From JAFEDN01 sp963844565 (GTDB lineage: Bacteria; Pseudomonadota; Gammaproteobacteria; Coxiellales; Coxiellaceae), in assembly GCA_963844565.1 (NCBI GenBank), contig CAWJON010000002.1, positions 992,001 to 1,056,000 of the forward strand: a DNA stretch of 64,000 nucleotides. The letters run 5' to 3'. The notes under the pieces were generated by a model. That model was not told where the DNA came from. It worked only from the letters and a program-made list of their open reading frames with translations, and did not search any database. The position numbers and the translations under genes are program-made. This document shows positions 1-8,488 of the stretch, one piece after another; within the stretch, counting starts at the first letter, position 1; the number at the start of each line of letters is the position of its first letter.

Positions 1-79
1 GTGCCCCGCCATATTGATTAGCCGGTACAACAATAGTTCCCATGCTATCCGTTTCGATTCGCGTAAGCTGATTATTCAT
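1..79 (-). CDS. fumC: Fumarate hydratase class II, N-terminal fragment (runs off window)
   Basis: Only the first 26 codons lie in the window. They begin at an ATG on the minus strand at 79, preceded by an AGGAG ribosome binding site at 85-89. The translated start contains RIETDSMG followed by VPANQYGGA, the typical opening of class II fumarases (RIE.DSMG...VPA...GAQT). This family interconverts fumarate and malate in the TCA cycle. The related aspartate ammonia-lyases usually read DLLG or DSLG here, so fumarase is preferred, but the fragment is too short to be certain. The usual aromatic residue before GAQ is Gly in this protein. Confidence 0.6.
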   Translation of the reverse strand, partial: MNNQLTRIETDSMGTIVVPANQYGGA

Positions 80-122
80 AAATGCTCCTAGATTAAATGA
101 GTATGCGAGCTTCTCTCCCCAC

Positions 123-240
123 GATGGGGGTTCGCAAGGGGGAGAATCGTGATTCTCCCCCTTCATTCCCAGCATCGGGTTCCCCGATGCGCAGGATATA
201 AATAAATTAAGAAGCAATTTCGACTTTGTCGAAATTGCTT
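123..240. repeat. Three-hairpin intergenic repeat, copy 1
   Basis: This non-coding block holds three consecutive perfect hairpins: stem 138-148 with 151-161 (11 bp, 2-nt loop), stem 172-179 with 183-190 (8 bp, TTC loop) and stem 212-224 with 228-240 (13 bp, TTT loop). Linker sequences GATGGGGG, TCGCAAGGGGGAGA and CCTTCATT are shared with a second copy at 10925-11045, whose stems 2 and 3 have entirely different sequences but the same layout. The last hairpin touches the 3' end of tRNA-Arg and might serve as its terminator, although no clear T-run follows. Confidence 0.7.
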
Positions 241-313
241 GCCCCGGAGAGGATTTGAACCTCCGACCTGTCCCTTAGGAGGGGACTGCGCTATCCAGCT
301 GTGCCACCGGGGC
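240..313 (-). tRNA. tRNA-Arg (anticodon CCT)
   Basis: On the minus strand the acceptor strands GCCCCGG (313-307) and CCGGGGC (247-241) pair perfectly. The T-loop TTCAAAT and the anticodon loop CTCCTAA with anticodon CCT are present. It reads AGG codons. The 3' CCA is not encoded. The gene stands alone between fumC and the RND operon. Confidence 0.93.
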
Positions 314-447
314 AAAAATGAAAGATTTTTCACACCTCAATTAGCGTGATATCATCTAAAATCTGTTATCATATCCCGGTGCAAATTATATCTGAACCTG
401 ATATGATTGTGTATCTTTGTCCTTTTAAGTCTTATGAGTAAAGTGTT

Positions 448-1548
448 ATGACGAGACGCATCGTAATTGTTGTAATCATCCTTGGTGTTCTGTTTGGATT
501 AGTTTTTGGTTTTCACGCTTTTCGACAATACATGATAGGAAAATACGTGCACCAAATGGTTTCCCAATCAGTAACTATATCTACAGCGAAAGCACAGAAG
601 CAATTTTGGATTCCAACGATTGATACCGTAGGAACTTTAAGTGCGGTGAACGGTGTAGAGGTTAACTCTCAAGTTCCGGGTCAAGTAATGAATATATTCT
701 TTCATTCTGGGCAGGAAGTGAAGTTTGGTGATTCTTTAATACAATTAGATGATTCTCTCGATCGAGAGAATTTAAAAATGCAGCAAGCACAATATAATCT
801 GAATACGCAAGATTATAAACGTAAACAAGAATTAGCCACTAAAAAAGTGATCTCTCAAGATGAATTGGATCGTTCTCATACACAGCTTCTTCAATCACAA
901 TCGTCTGTGGCGTCGGCTCAATTAAATATTCAAAAAAAATTAATTAAGGCGCCTTTTGCAGGACGTTTGGGTATCAGCGAGGTGAATCTCGGTCAGTATG
1001 TATCGCCGGGCCAGCCGTTAGTTGGTTTGCAGCAAATGGATCCATTATTTTTAGATTTCTCTCTACCGGAACAACAATTAAACCAATTGATTGTTGGGCA
1101 AAAAGTAAACGTAAATATTGATGCTTTTCCGGATCAATCATTTTCTGGTCAAATTACCGCAATTAACTCAAAGGCGGACGTGGCGACTCACATGGTGAGT
1201 GTCAGAGCAACTATTCCCAACAGTAAAGGGCAGCTTTTTCCTGGTCTTTTTGCAGATGTCAAAGTGCTTCTCTCCCAACAAATGAGTGTGACTACTGTTC
1301 CGCAAACTGCCATTACATTTAGTTTGCATGGTGATTCCGTTTACGTTATCGAAAATAAGGGCAAGGACGCGCAAGGAAATCCAATTTACATAGCCAATCA
1401 AAGATTTGTAGTTGTTGGTGAGCGTAGAGATAACTTGGTTGCTATTACTTCCGGTTTACAGCCGGGAGAAGAAATTGTGACTTCAGGACAATTAAAACTT
1501 CAACCCGGTATGCGCGTTAACATCAATAACTCAGTGCCCATGGAATAA
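448..1548 (+). CDS. RND efflux pump periplasmic adaptor (MexE/AcrA/MdtA-type membrane fusion protein)
   Basis: This 366-residue protein has an N-terminal membrane anchor at about residues 5-27. It then shows the adaptor order: a barrel-sandwich half with QVPGQV near 75-80, a Gln-rich alpha-hairpin at about 105-160, and the returning half with KAPFAG at 167-172. A beta-barrel segment and the C-terminal membrane-proximal domain follow. Such adaptors link an inner-membrane RND transporter to a TolC-like outer-membrane channel and help drive export of drugs or other toxic compounds. The gene lies 8 nt upstream of its RND partner, so the two are probably cotranscribed. No TolC gene or regulator is adjacent, so the substrate is unknown. 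The start ATG follows a weak AAAG-type ribosome binding site. Confidence 0.9.
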   Translation: MTRRIVIVVIILGVLFGLVFGFHAFRQYMIGKYVHQMVSQSVTISTAKAQKQFWIPTIDTVGTLSAVNGVEVNSQVPGQVMNIFFHSGQEVKFGDSLIQLDDSLDRENLKMQQAQYNLNTQDYKRKQELATKKVISQDELDRSHTQLLQSQSSVASAQLNIQKKLIKAPFAGRLGISEVNLGQYVSPGQPLVGLQQMDPLFLDFSLPEQQLNQLIVGQKVNVNIDAFPDQSFSGQITAINSKADVATHMVSVRATIPNSKGQLFPGLFADVKVLLSQQMSVTTVPQTAITFSLHGDSVYVIENKGKDAQGNPIYIANQRFVVVGERRDNLVAITSGLQPGEEIVTSGQLKLQPGMRVNINNSVPME

Positions 1549-1556
1549 CCTCAGTT

Positions 1557-4500
1557 ATGTCGAAATTTACCGATATATTCATTTCTCGTCCGGTCTTGGC
1601 TTTGGTCGTCAGCCTCCTGATTTTTATTTTTGGGTTACGTTCTATTAATGATCTTCAAGTACGTCAGTTTCCTGAAATGGAAAACACAGTTATCACTGTC
1701 ACGACCATTTACCCTGGCGCATCTGCTCAATTAATCAAAGGATTTATTACTAACCCTTTAGAAAAAGTCATCGCCAGTGCCGATGGAATTGATTATATGA
1801 CATCCGATAGCGTTGATAATGTCAGTACCATAACTGCTTACATTAAATTAAATTTTAATTCTGACGCTGCGTTTACAGATATAATGAGTAAAGTTGAGCA
1901 AGTCAAAGGAGATTTACCCAAAGATGCTCAAGAACCTGTTATAAAAAAAGATACCGGACAATCGACTGCTTTGATGTATATCAGTTACTCTTCCGACAAA
2001 ATGACTCCCGAACAAATCACGGATTATATCAGTCGGGCTGTTCAGCCAAAATTAGAAACTGTTTCTGGAGTTTCTCAAGCTCAAATTCTTGGAGGAAAAA
2101 TATTCGCTATGCGGATCTGGTTAAATCCTAAACGCATGGCGGCTTTGGGTGTTTCTGCGCCCGGTGTTGTGCAAGCGTTAAAAGATAATAATTTTCAATC
2201 CGCAGCCGGTAAAACCAGCGGTCAATATGTGGTTATGCCCATTGATGCCCAAACCGGTTTAGAAGACTTAAACGGTTTTAAAAATTTGGTAGTCAAAAAC
2301 GACAAATCCAACTTAGTTCGTCTGCGAGATGTCGCCACGGTTAATTTGGGATCGGCAGATTATGACTCTTCCGTAATTTTCAATGGTAAATCTGCAATAT
2401 TTGTGGGAATTACTCCAACCCCTTTAGCGAATCCACTGACAGTTATTAATAGTGTGCGAAAAATACTACCAGATTTAGCAAAAACTTATCCGCCTTCCTT
2501 GCAAGGAAAAATTGTTTATGACGGCACGGTTTATATCAAAGCTTCTTTGCGTGATGTGTTTGTAACCATCATAGAAGCTTCGGTTATCGTCATTGTGGTG
2601 ATTTTTCTGTTTTTAGGATCTTTACGTACGGTAGTCATACCGATAGTAACCATTCCGTTATCCCTAGTGGGGGTGTGCGGTTTAATGCTTATCCTGGGAT
2701 ACTCTATTAATGTACTTACTTTGTTAGCCCTCGTTTTAGCCATTGGAATGGTGGTGGATGATGCTATCGTTGTTGTAGAAAATATTTACCGCCACATCGA
2801 GGAGGGCGTTGCTCCTTTTCAAGCGGCAATCCTCGGTGCTCGCGAGATTGCTATGCCCATTATTTCGATGACGATTACTTTGGCTGCTGTTTATGCACCT
2901 ATTGGTTTAATGGGAGGGATAACAGGAGCTTTATTTAAAGAATTTGCCTTTACTCTAGCAAGTTCCGTTATTTTGTCTGGCGTAATTGCTTTAACTTTAT
3001 CGCCTATGATGTGTTCAAAATTCCTAACCATTGATATCGGAAAAAATCGCCTTGTACATTACATAGATACTACTTTTGAAAAACTTAAAAATTATTATCA
3101 ATCTAAGCTCAATGGGGTTTTAAATTTTCGCCCCGTGACTTTAGTCTTTGCTGGCATCATTTTAGTAAGTTGCGTATTTTTGTATGGAACTTCTCAGCAG
3201 GAGTTAGCTCCAGAGGAAGATCAAGGGGTTTTATTTGTCATGGCACAAGCCCCGCAATATGCAAGTTTGGAATATCTAGAAAAATACACTAATGAGATTA
3301 ACAAAGCCTATGAAACTTTCCCTGCTGTTAGTGACTATTTCACTATCAATGGCGCCGGAACGGTAAACAATGCAATCTCTGGTGTAATTCTTAAACCCTG
3401 GGATGACCGAAGCGAATCACAGCGACAAATCAACACCGCGTTACAGCAAAAACTTCGTAATATTGCTGGCATTAGATCCATTGTATATCCACTCCCTTCC
3501 TTACCAATAGGCGGAAGTCCTTTACAAATACAATTTGTTTTAACCACGATTGATCCCTTCGAAACACTTTATCCATTGGCGGTTGAAATGGAAAAAGCCG
3601 CTCGCAATAGCGGATTATTTTTAATGATCAATAGCTCTTTGAGTTTTGATAAACCGCAAATACATATGGAAATAAACCGAGACAAAGCCGCGCAAATGGG
3701 CATCAGCATGGCAAGCATCGGTAATACCTTATCCAGTGCTCTAGGAGGAAATTATATTAATCGATTTAGTATGGAAGGCCGAAGTTATGAAGTGATTCCT
3801 GAACTAGGGCAACAATTTCGTTTAACCCCTGACGCTATAAAACAAATTTATATTCCTACTCCTACAGGAAAATTAATTCCTCTTTCAACGTTGGTGACGA
3901 TATCACAGAAAACTCAACCGAATTCTTTGTCGGGTTTTCAACAGTTAAATTCTGCAACTCTAAGCGGTATATTAATGCCAGGCCATACCATTTCAGAAGG
4001 TTTAACTTTTTTACAAAACACCGCAGCTAAAGTTTTGCCTAGAGGAGTGAGCTTTGATTATGCTGGCCAATCTCGTCAATATTTGCAGGAAGGCAGCGCT
4101 TTAATTTATACCTTTCTCTTTTCTTTAATTGTTATTTATTTAGTATTAGCAGCGCAATTTGAAAGTTTTAAAGATCCTTTGGTGATCTTAATTAGTGTTC
4201 CTTTATCAATATGCGGTGCTTTGATTCCTATTAGTATGGGCTTTGCTACGATAAATATTTATACCCAAATTGGATTGATTACTCTAATTGGATTAATCAG
4301 TAAGCACGGAATTTTAATGGTGGAATTTGCTAATCAGCTACAAAGAGAAGAAGGGTTATCGATTCGCGAAGCGATTACAAAATCAGCTTCCATCCGCTTG
4401 CGACCCATATTAATGACAACGGCAGCTATGGTTATGGGTGTAGTACCCTTATTAATCGCCACGGGAGCAGGGGCGACCAGTCGTTTTGCAATTGGATTAG

Positions 4501-4604
4501 TCATTGCTGCTGGCATGATGATCGGTACGATGTTTACCTTATTTGTCGTTCCCACCATGTATACCCTCTTGGCGAATAAACACCAACGTCATGTGGTAGA
4601 ATAA
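1557..4604 (+). CDS. RND efflux transporter, inner-membrane permease (AcrB/MexB/MdtB superfamily)
   Basis: The 1015-residue length fits HAE-type RND pumps. The protein opens with the characteristic FTDIFISRPVLA segment forming the first membrane helix. It has a large periplasmic loop (about 40-330), a block of hydrophobic helices (about 335-540), a second periplasmic loop and a final helix block. The proton-relay aspartates are visible as D401-D402 in GMVVDDAIVVVEN. The APEEDQG motif typical of the family is near residue 550. It would use the proton motive force to expel substrates through the adaptor encoded just upstream. A chemically diverse drug or solvent range is likely from family knowledge, but specificity cannot be read from the sequence. 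Confidence 0.93.
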   Translation: MSKFTDIFISRPVLALVVSLLIFIFGLRSINDLQVRQFPEMENTVITVTTIYPGASAQLIKGFITNPLEKVIASADGIDYMTSDSVDNVSTITAYIKLNFNSDAAFTDIMSKVEQVKGDLPKDAQEPVIKKDTGQSTALMYISYSSDKMTPEQITDYISRAVQPKLETVSGVSQAQILGGKIFAMRIWLNPKRMAALGVSAPGVVQALKDNNFQSAAGKTSGQYVVMPIDAQTGLEDLNGFKNLVVKNDKSNLVRLRDVATVNLGSADYDSSVIFNGKSAIFVGITPTPLANPLTVINSVRKILPDLAKTYPPSLQGKIVYDGTVYIKASLRDVFVTIIEASVIVIVVIFLFLGSLRTVVIPIVTIPLSLVGVCGLMLILGYSINVLTLLALVLAIGMVVDDAIVVVENIYRHIEEGVAPFQAAILGAREIAMPIISMTITLAAVYAPIGLMGGITGALFKEFAFTLASSVILSGVIALTLSPMMCSKFLTIDIGKNRLVHYIDTTFEKLKNYYQSKLNGVLNFRPVTLVFAGIILVSCVFLYGTSQQELAPEEDQGVLFVMAQAPQYASLEYLEKYTNEINKAYETFPAVSDYFTINGAGTVNNAISGVILKPWDDRSESQRQINTALQQKLRNIAGIRSIVYPLPSLPIGGSPLQIQFVLTTIDPFETLYPLAVEMEKAARNSGLFLMINSSLSFDKPQIHMEINRDKAAQMGISMASIGNTLSSALGGNYINRFSMEGRSYEVIPELGQQFRLTPDAIKQIYIPTPTGKLIPLSTLVTISQKTQPNSLSGFQQLNSATLSGILMPGHTISEGLTFLQNTAAKVLPRGVSFDYAGQSRQYLQEGSALIYTFLFSLIVIYLVLAAQFESFKDPLVILISVPLSICGALIPISMGFATINIYTQIGLITLIGLISKHGILMVEFANQLQREEGLSIREAITKSASIRLRPILMTTAAMVMGVVPLLIATGAGATSRFAIGLVIAAGMMIGTMFTLFVVPTMYTLLANKHQRHVVE

Positions 4605-4615
4605 GAGCCGTTGTC

Positions 4616-5314
4616 TTAGGCACTGTACCTAATTTTTTCTAAAAGTTGAGCTTCCCGAATGCGTCGATTTGTATACGTGTCAAAATTTTTTAATAACTGG
4701 CTGGCTTGCAACCAATCTTGAGATGTAAAGTAATACCAGAGTAAATAGTTTCCATTTTTTTTCTTAAAGTTGGGACCGTTTTGATACGCAAAGGAAAAAA
4801 TGACGGTTTGCGCTTCAGATGGTAAAGAAGTAAACGGTTTTTTGCTATAGCTATTATAGCTTTGGACAAGAGCTTGTAAAATTTTGTTTTTGGCTACCCA
4901 GCTGAGTTCCAACATTTGTTCGTGAGTAATAATTAATGGGTGTGCATGTAAATACCCGATTGCTGCTTCTTGCTTCAATCCCACATAGGGTTTTAATTTA
5001 CTTTTTAAATCGACACTAATCGGTAATTGATCAAACTCTCGTAAATGCATCTGTCCCAAATCAACCCCATAACCAATGGTTACACCACTGCTGCTCCCTT
5101 TGACTTTGGGTACGTAGCCTTTTAAAGACTTACCTTCCTCAAAATGGATAAAACTATCGATGATCTTAGTCTGATCCATGGTTATTGTTTGTTTTTGCAA
5201 AGTATTAGCCTCTGCTTTACAAATCCAAATTAAGGGCAAAAAGAAGGCTAAAAATACCAGATAATAAATCCAATATGGGTAATCTTTGTCTTTGTTACGA
5301 TTTGTATTTATCAT
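4616..5314 (-). CDS. Pesticin-like muramidase, paralogue 1 (membrane-anchored)
   Basis: This 232-residue protein has a basic N-terminus and a single hydrophobic segment (about 14-34) acting as signal or anchor. The rest matches the T4-lysozyme-like catalytic domain of pesticin. The three residues corresponding to pesticin's catalytic Glu, Thr and Asp are present as E60 (in EEGK), T79 (SGVTIG) and D85 (GVDLGQ), with the expected spacing of 19 and 6. The predicted activity is cleavage of peptidoglycan glycan strands in the periplasm. It is the shortest of three tandem paralogues and lacks the long linker seen in the other two. No immunity-type gene is adjacent. It is convergent with the RND operon, with only 11 nt between stop codons. 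Confidence 0.75.
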   Translation of the reverse strand: MINTNRNKDKDYPYWIYYLVFLAFFLPLIWICKAEANTLQKQTITMDQTKIIDSFIHFEEGKSLKGYVPKVKGSSSGVTIGYGVDLGQMHLREFDQLPISVDLKSKLKPYVGLKQEAAIGYLHAHPLIITHEQMLELSWVAKNKILQALVQSYNSYSKKPFTSLPSEAQTVIFSFAYQNGPNFKKKNGNYLLWYYFTSQDWLQASQLLKNFDTYTNRRIREAQLLEKIRYSA

Positions 5315-5419
5315 GCTTATTATACTTGAATTTTATTACAATAAGCATTTATTGTACAGATGCAACCTTAAGTAATCATTAAGAACGCCTATATTTTAGA
5401 CAAACGAAAGTATCGAATT

Positions 5420-6325
5420 TTAGGCAATTTGATCCAATAATTGGGCTTCCTGGTGTCGGCGGCCACTATATTGCTTTAAATTTTTTAACGTTTGACTGGC
5501 TTTTGACCAATTTCCAGATAGGATACAGTTCCAAAATGGCTTTAATTGGCTTTTTTTCATGAACCCAGGACCATTTTGATAGGCGACTGAAAAAAGAGCA
5601 GTTTGAGCTTGAGCAGGTAAATGCGAAAATAATTTACCTGTAGATTTTTGGTATTCTGCAGCCAACGGTTTTAGAATTTTATTGGCGGCAACCGTATCCA
5701 ATTGCTCCAATTCATTGGCGCTAACCGTTAACGGGTGAGTTTTTAAAAACATTTTGGCTTTTTCCTTCTTAAGGCCAATATATGCAAATAGTTTACTTTT
5801 TAGCGATTGACTGATTGGTAATTTTTCCAATTCAGTTTTATTCATTTGTCCCAAATCAACGCCATCTCCCACGGTGACGCCACTTTTCGTGGTTTTAGCA
5901 AGCGGGACATATCCTTTGGATACCGATCCTTCCACCAAACGTATGAAATTGGAGTCAATTTTAGTCTTCTCTATAGAAATCCCAGTTTTGCTAGAAGCAG
6001 AGGGCGAAGAGATGGGTTGTTGGGTCGAGACCGGAATTTGGGTAGCAGGCTTTTGAGCAGGGGCCTGAGTATGAGCAAGAGTCTGAGTAGAGCTTTTACC
6101 CACATCTAGAGAAGCCACCGTGATTGGTTTAGGTTGCTCGGCATCTTCACTCTCCGTGGTTTCAGATGGTTTAGACCTTTTACCATTGGCCTTTTTAGTG
6201 TTGGTCTTATTGGCAAGCTTTAAAGCTGGGTGCAAGTGATTATGGACATTACCTATGGCAAACCAACTTAAGGCCATTGCCCCTATGGCCAGCACATGAA
6301 TTATATTTTTTCTTTTATTTTTCAT
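5420..6325 (-). CDS. Pesticin-like muramidase, paralogue 2 (anchored, with Pro/Thr/Gln-rich linker)
   Basis: This 301-residue protein has a hydrophobic anchor at about 8-25, a His-containing patch (VHNHLH), then a low-complexity linker rich in Thr, Pro, Ser and Gln (about 40-115). The C-terminal domain is a pesticin-type muramidase. Its catalytic-type residues are E132 (VEGS), T151 (SGVTVG) and D157 (GVDLGQ). The ending (SGRRHQEAQLL) parallels that of the other two paralogues. The linker would let the enzyme reach the peptidoglycan from the inner membrane. It may serve cell-wall remodelling or act against other bacteria; the sequence does not decide between these. A GAAG-type ribosome binding site precedes the ATG. 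Confidence 0.75.
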   Translation of the reverse strand: MKNKRKNIIHVLAIGAMALSWFAIGNVHNHLHPALKLANKTNTKKANGKRSKPSETTESEDAEQPKPITVASLDVGKSSTQTLAHTQAPAQKPATQIPVSTQQPISSPSASSKTGISIEKTKIDSNFIRLVEGSVSKGYVPLAKTTKSGVTVGDGVDLGQMNKTELEKLPISQSLKSKLFAYIGLKKEKAKMFLKTHPLTVSANELEQLDTVAANKILKPLAAEYQKSTGKLFSHLPAQAQTALFSVAYQNGPGFMKKSQLKPFWNCILSGNWSKASQTLKNLKQYSGRRHQEAQLLDQIA

Positions 6326-6453
6326 ATACTTAACTTCTTTTTCTTGTATTATCTATATACCATAAGTATAGGATCTGTACATTAAAAAATCATATTTAAA
6401 TATATAAAATATACGAAATTCGCCTCCTCAAAAGTGTTTATATAATCAAAGAC

Positions 6454-7404
6454 TTATGCTAGTTTATCTAACAGTTTGGCTTCTTGAACACGCCGAGTTG
6501 CGTAAAGTTTAGATCTTTTCAAAGCCTGGCTGGCTTTTTGCCAGTTTTCGGCAACAAAGTAATGCCATAATTTTTTTGCAGTACTGCCTTTGGTCATAAA
6601 TCCAGGGCCATGTTGGTACGCATAAGAAAAAATTACCGTTTGAGCTTCGGAAGGTAAACTGGTAAAGGATTTACCACTCGATTTTGCATACATGGCTGCG
6701 AGTGGTTTTAAAATTTTATTTGCAGCAATTTCATCCACTTCTTCTAATTCTTTGGGGGTAATTGAAAGCGGATGTGCTTTTAAGAAAGCTAAAGCTTTAT
6801 TTTGTTTTAAACCCACGTAAGGAGCTAATTTAGCTTTTAAGCTTGCGTTAAGTGGCAACTGTTTAAATTCAGCCGCGTGCATTTGCCCTAAATCGAATCC
6901 TGTACCAACAGTAACGCCACTTTTACTTTTTTTGACAGCAGGTACATAAGCTTTCAATTTAGTGCCTTCTAGTTTTGCCAAAAAGTTATTATCAATTTTG
7001 GTTTGGGTAATAGAAATACCTTTATTCTGTTGAGGTGCTTTAGTGGTTTGAGCTGTTAAAGTGGCTTCCAATGGATTATTGGCTACCTTAATCGGGGCCG
7101 CCGCTTTGCTTGGAGTTGCAGTTATAATCGGGGTAGCAGCTACAATTGGAGCTACAACAACCGTTGAATGTAATTCAGGAGCCAATAAAGGTTCTATTCG
7201 TTTGGGCGGAATAATTGGATTCTGAGCAAGTTTTACCAACTTTGTTTTATCATACTTAGATTTTTTATGATGAGTGTGGTTATGAACCTGTGCCGAGAGT
7301 ATCCATGAGGCACTTAAAGCGCACGCAATAACGGCATAAGTAAAACATTGACTATATATTCTATTTACTTTTTTATGTTTATTGATTTCTTTATTGTTAC
7401 TCAC
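6454..7404 (-). CDS. Pesticin-like muramidase, paralogue 3 (anchored, with Ala/Pro/Thr-rich linker)
   Basis: This 316-residue protein starts at a GTG with a strong AGGAGG ribosome binding site 8 nt upstream. A hydrophobic anchor at about 20-38 is followed by VHNHTHH, the same His-rich motif as in paralogue 2, and by an Ala/Pro/Thr-rich linker to about residue 120. The muramidase domain carries E146 (LEGT), T165 (SGVTVG) and D171 (GFDLGQ), the equivalents of the pesticin catalytic triad. Each of the three genes has its own upstream gap (95-190 nt), so separate promoters are possible. The shared anchors, linkers and ends indicate local tandem duplication. Confidence 0.75.
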   Translation of the reverse strand: MSNNKEINKHKKVNRIYSQCFTYAVIACALSASWILSAQVHNHTHHKKSKYDKTKLVKLAQNPIIPPKRIEPLLAPELHSTVVVAPIVAATPIITATPSKAAAPIKVANNPLEATLTAQTTKAPQQNKGISITQTKIDNNFLAKLEGTKLKAYVPAVKKSKSGVTVGTGFDLGQMHAAEFKQLPLNASLKAKLAPYVGLKQNKALAFLKAHPLSITPKELEEVDEIAANKILKPLAAMYAKSSGKSFTSLPSEAQTVIFSYAYQHGPGFMTKGSTAKKLWHYFVAENWQKASQALKRSKLYATRRVQEAKLLDKLA

Positions 7405-7596
7405 TTATTAATCCTCCTATTCTTACTTTCAAGGAGTCTATTGTACAGAAAGTACATTAAGGTAGGCTTAAATTTGGACAATAAGTGATCAAAAAATAGT
7501 TAATGCCTTACATTTTAGTAAGTAACTGAATTACAACATCAATTATTTAGATTAGAAAAAACAACGACTTATGAAGAATGCGAAGAAAAATAAACG

Positions 7597-8280
7597 CTAA
7601 TTTCGGCTTCCGCCATTTCCACTGAAAGCGCCAAATATACGCAACAAGCTAACAAATAGGTTAAATATAGCCATGTACAGACTAATAGTGGCCATAATGT
7701 AGTTTCTCTCGCCATCATGGATGATTTGACTTGTCGTATACAAGATGAAAGCTGAGGAGATCACCGCAAAAGCACCTGAAATAATTAATTGTAGCAGCGG
7801 CATATTAAAGAATAGGGCGCCTAAACTTAGAATAAAGGCCGTAATGATTGCCGCTGTGATAAAACCACCTAAATAGCTAAAGTCTTTACGGGTAGTTAAC
7901 ACATAAGCGGAAAGACCCAAGAAAATCAGCCCAGTAGATCCCAATGCGGTTCCGATTATTTGAGCCCCATTACTAAAGTTGTGGATATAAAAATTCAGAA
8001 TTGGCCCTAATGTGTAACCTAAAAAACCAGTATAGGCAAAAATTGCCAATATTCCCCAGGCACTATTGCGTAGCCAAACTGTTAGGAAATAAAGCCCAAA
8101 CATTCCGACGATAAGTCCCAGGGGGCCTATAGAGGTTGCATTGGAAAGCAAAGCTAAGGTGGCGGTTCCTGCGCTAAACAAAAGCGTTAAACTTAATAAA
8201 AAATAAGTGTTCCTGAGAACCCGATTGATTTCAACGGTTGCATTGGCGCCTCGGGTAACGCTTATATTTTGTGAACGCAT
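7597..8280 (-). CDS. Bax inhibitor-1/YccA family membrane protein
   Basis: This 227-residue protein has about seven hydrophobic helices and the BI-1-like pattern: a cytosolic N-terminus (VTRGANATVEINRVLRNTY), then regularly spaced membrane segments including ILAIFAYTGFLGYTLGPIL. Related bacterial proteins (YccA, YbhL) include an inhibitor of the FtsH protease and putative calcium or proton leak channels. The exact role here is unknown. I chose the ATG at 8280 rather than the upstream in-frame ATG at 8292 because GAGG at 8287-8290 is well placed for 8280 and the upstream ATG overlaps this site. Confidence 0.85.
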   Translation of the reverse strand: MRSQNISVTRGANATVEINRVLRNTYFLLSLTLLFSAGTATLALLSNATSIGPLGLIVGMFGLYFLTVWLRNSAWGILAIFAYTGFLGYTLGPILNFYIHNFSNGAQIIGTALGSTGLIFLGLSAYVLTTRKDFSYLGGFITAAIITAFILSLGALFFNMPLLQLIISGAFAVISSAFILYTTSQIIHDGERNYIMATISLYMAIFNLFVSLLRIFGAFSGNGGSRN

Positions 8281-8376
8281 GAAATACCTCATGTTTTTTA
8301 GAAATTTTCAAAGATTATACCATAATTGCCAAACCATGTACATATGACAGTATAAGTGGTAATATTTTGCCTCGTT

Positions 8377-8462
8377 GGAGAGGTGGCTGAGCGGTCTAAA
8401 GCGACGGTCTTGAAAACCGTTGAGGGTGTTCCCCTCCCAGGGTTCGAATCCCTGCCTCTCCG
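8377..8462 (+). tRNA. tRNA-Ser (anticodon TGA)
   Basis: The acceptor stem GGAGAGG (8377-8383) pairs with CCTCTCC (8455-8461), discriminator G at 8462. A long variable arm (GGGTGTTCCCC region), T-loop TTCGAAT and anticodon loop CTTGAAA giving TGA identify a serine tRNA for UCA-type codons. CCA is not encoded. It ends 26 nt before uvrC and may be cotranscribed with it. Confidence 0.95.
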
Positions 8463-8488
8463 GTGAATACAGCAACGGTCGGAAGCCT

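Noticed and set aside
5846..6109. 87-codon plus-strand frame inside a muramidase gene
   Set aside because: It is antisense to the repetitive linker of a well-supported gene and has no recognisable content.
8420..8488. N-terminal extension of UvrC
   Set aside because: It would be translated from within tRNA-Ser(TGA); the ATG at 8489 gives the normal UvrC start.
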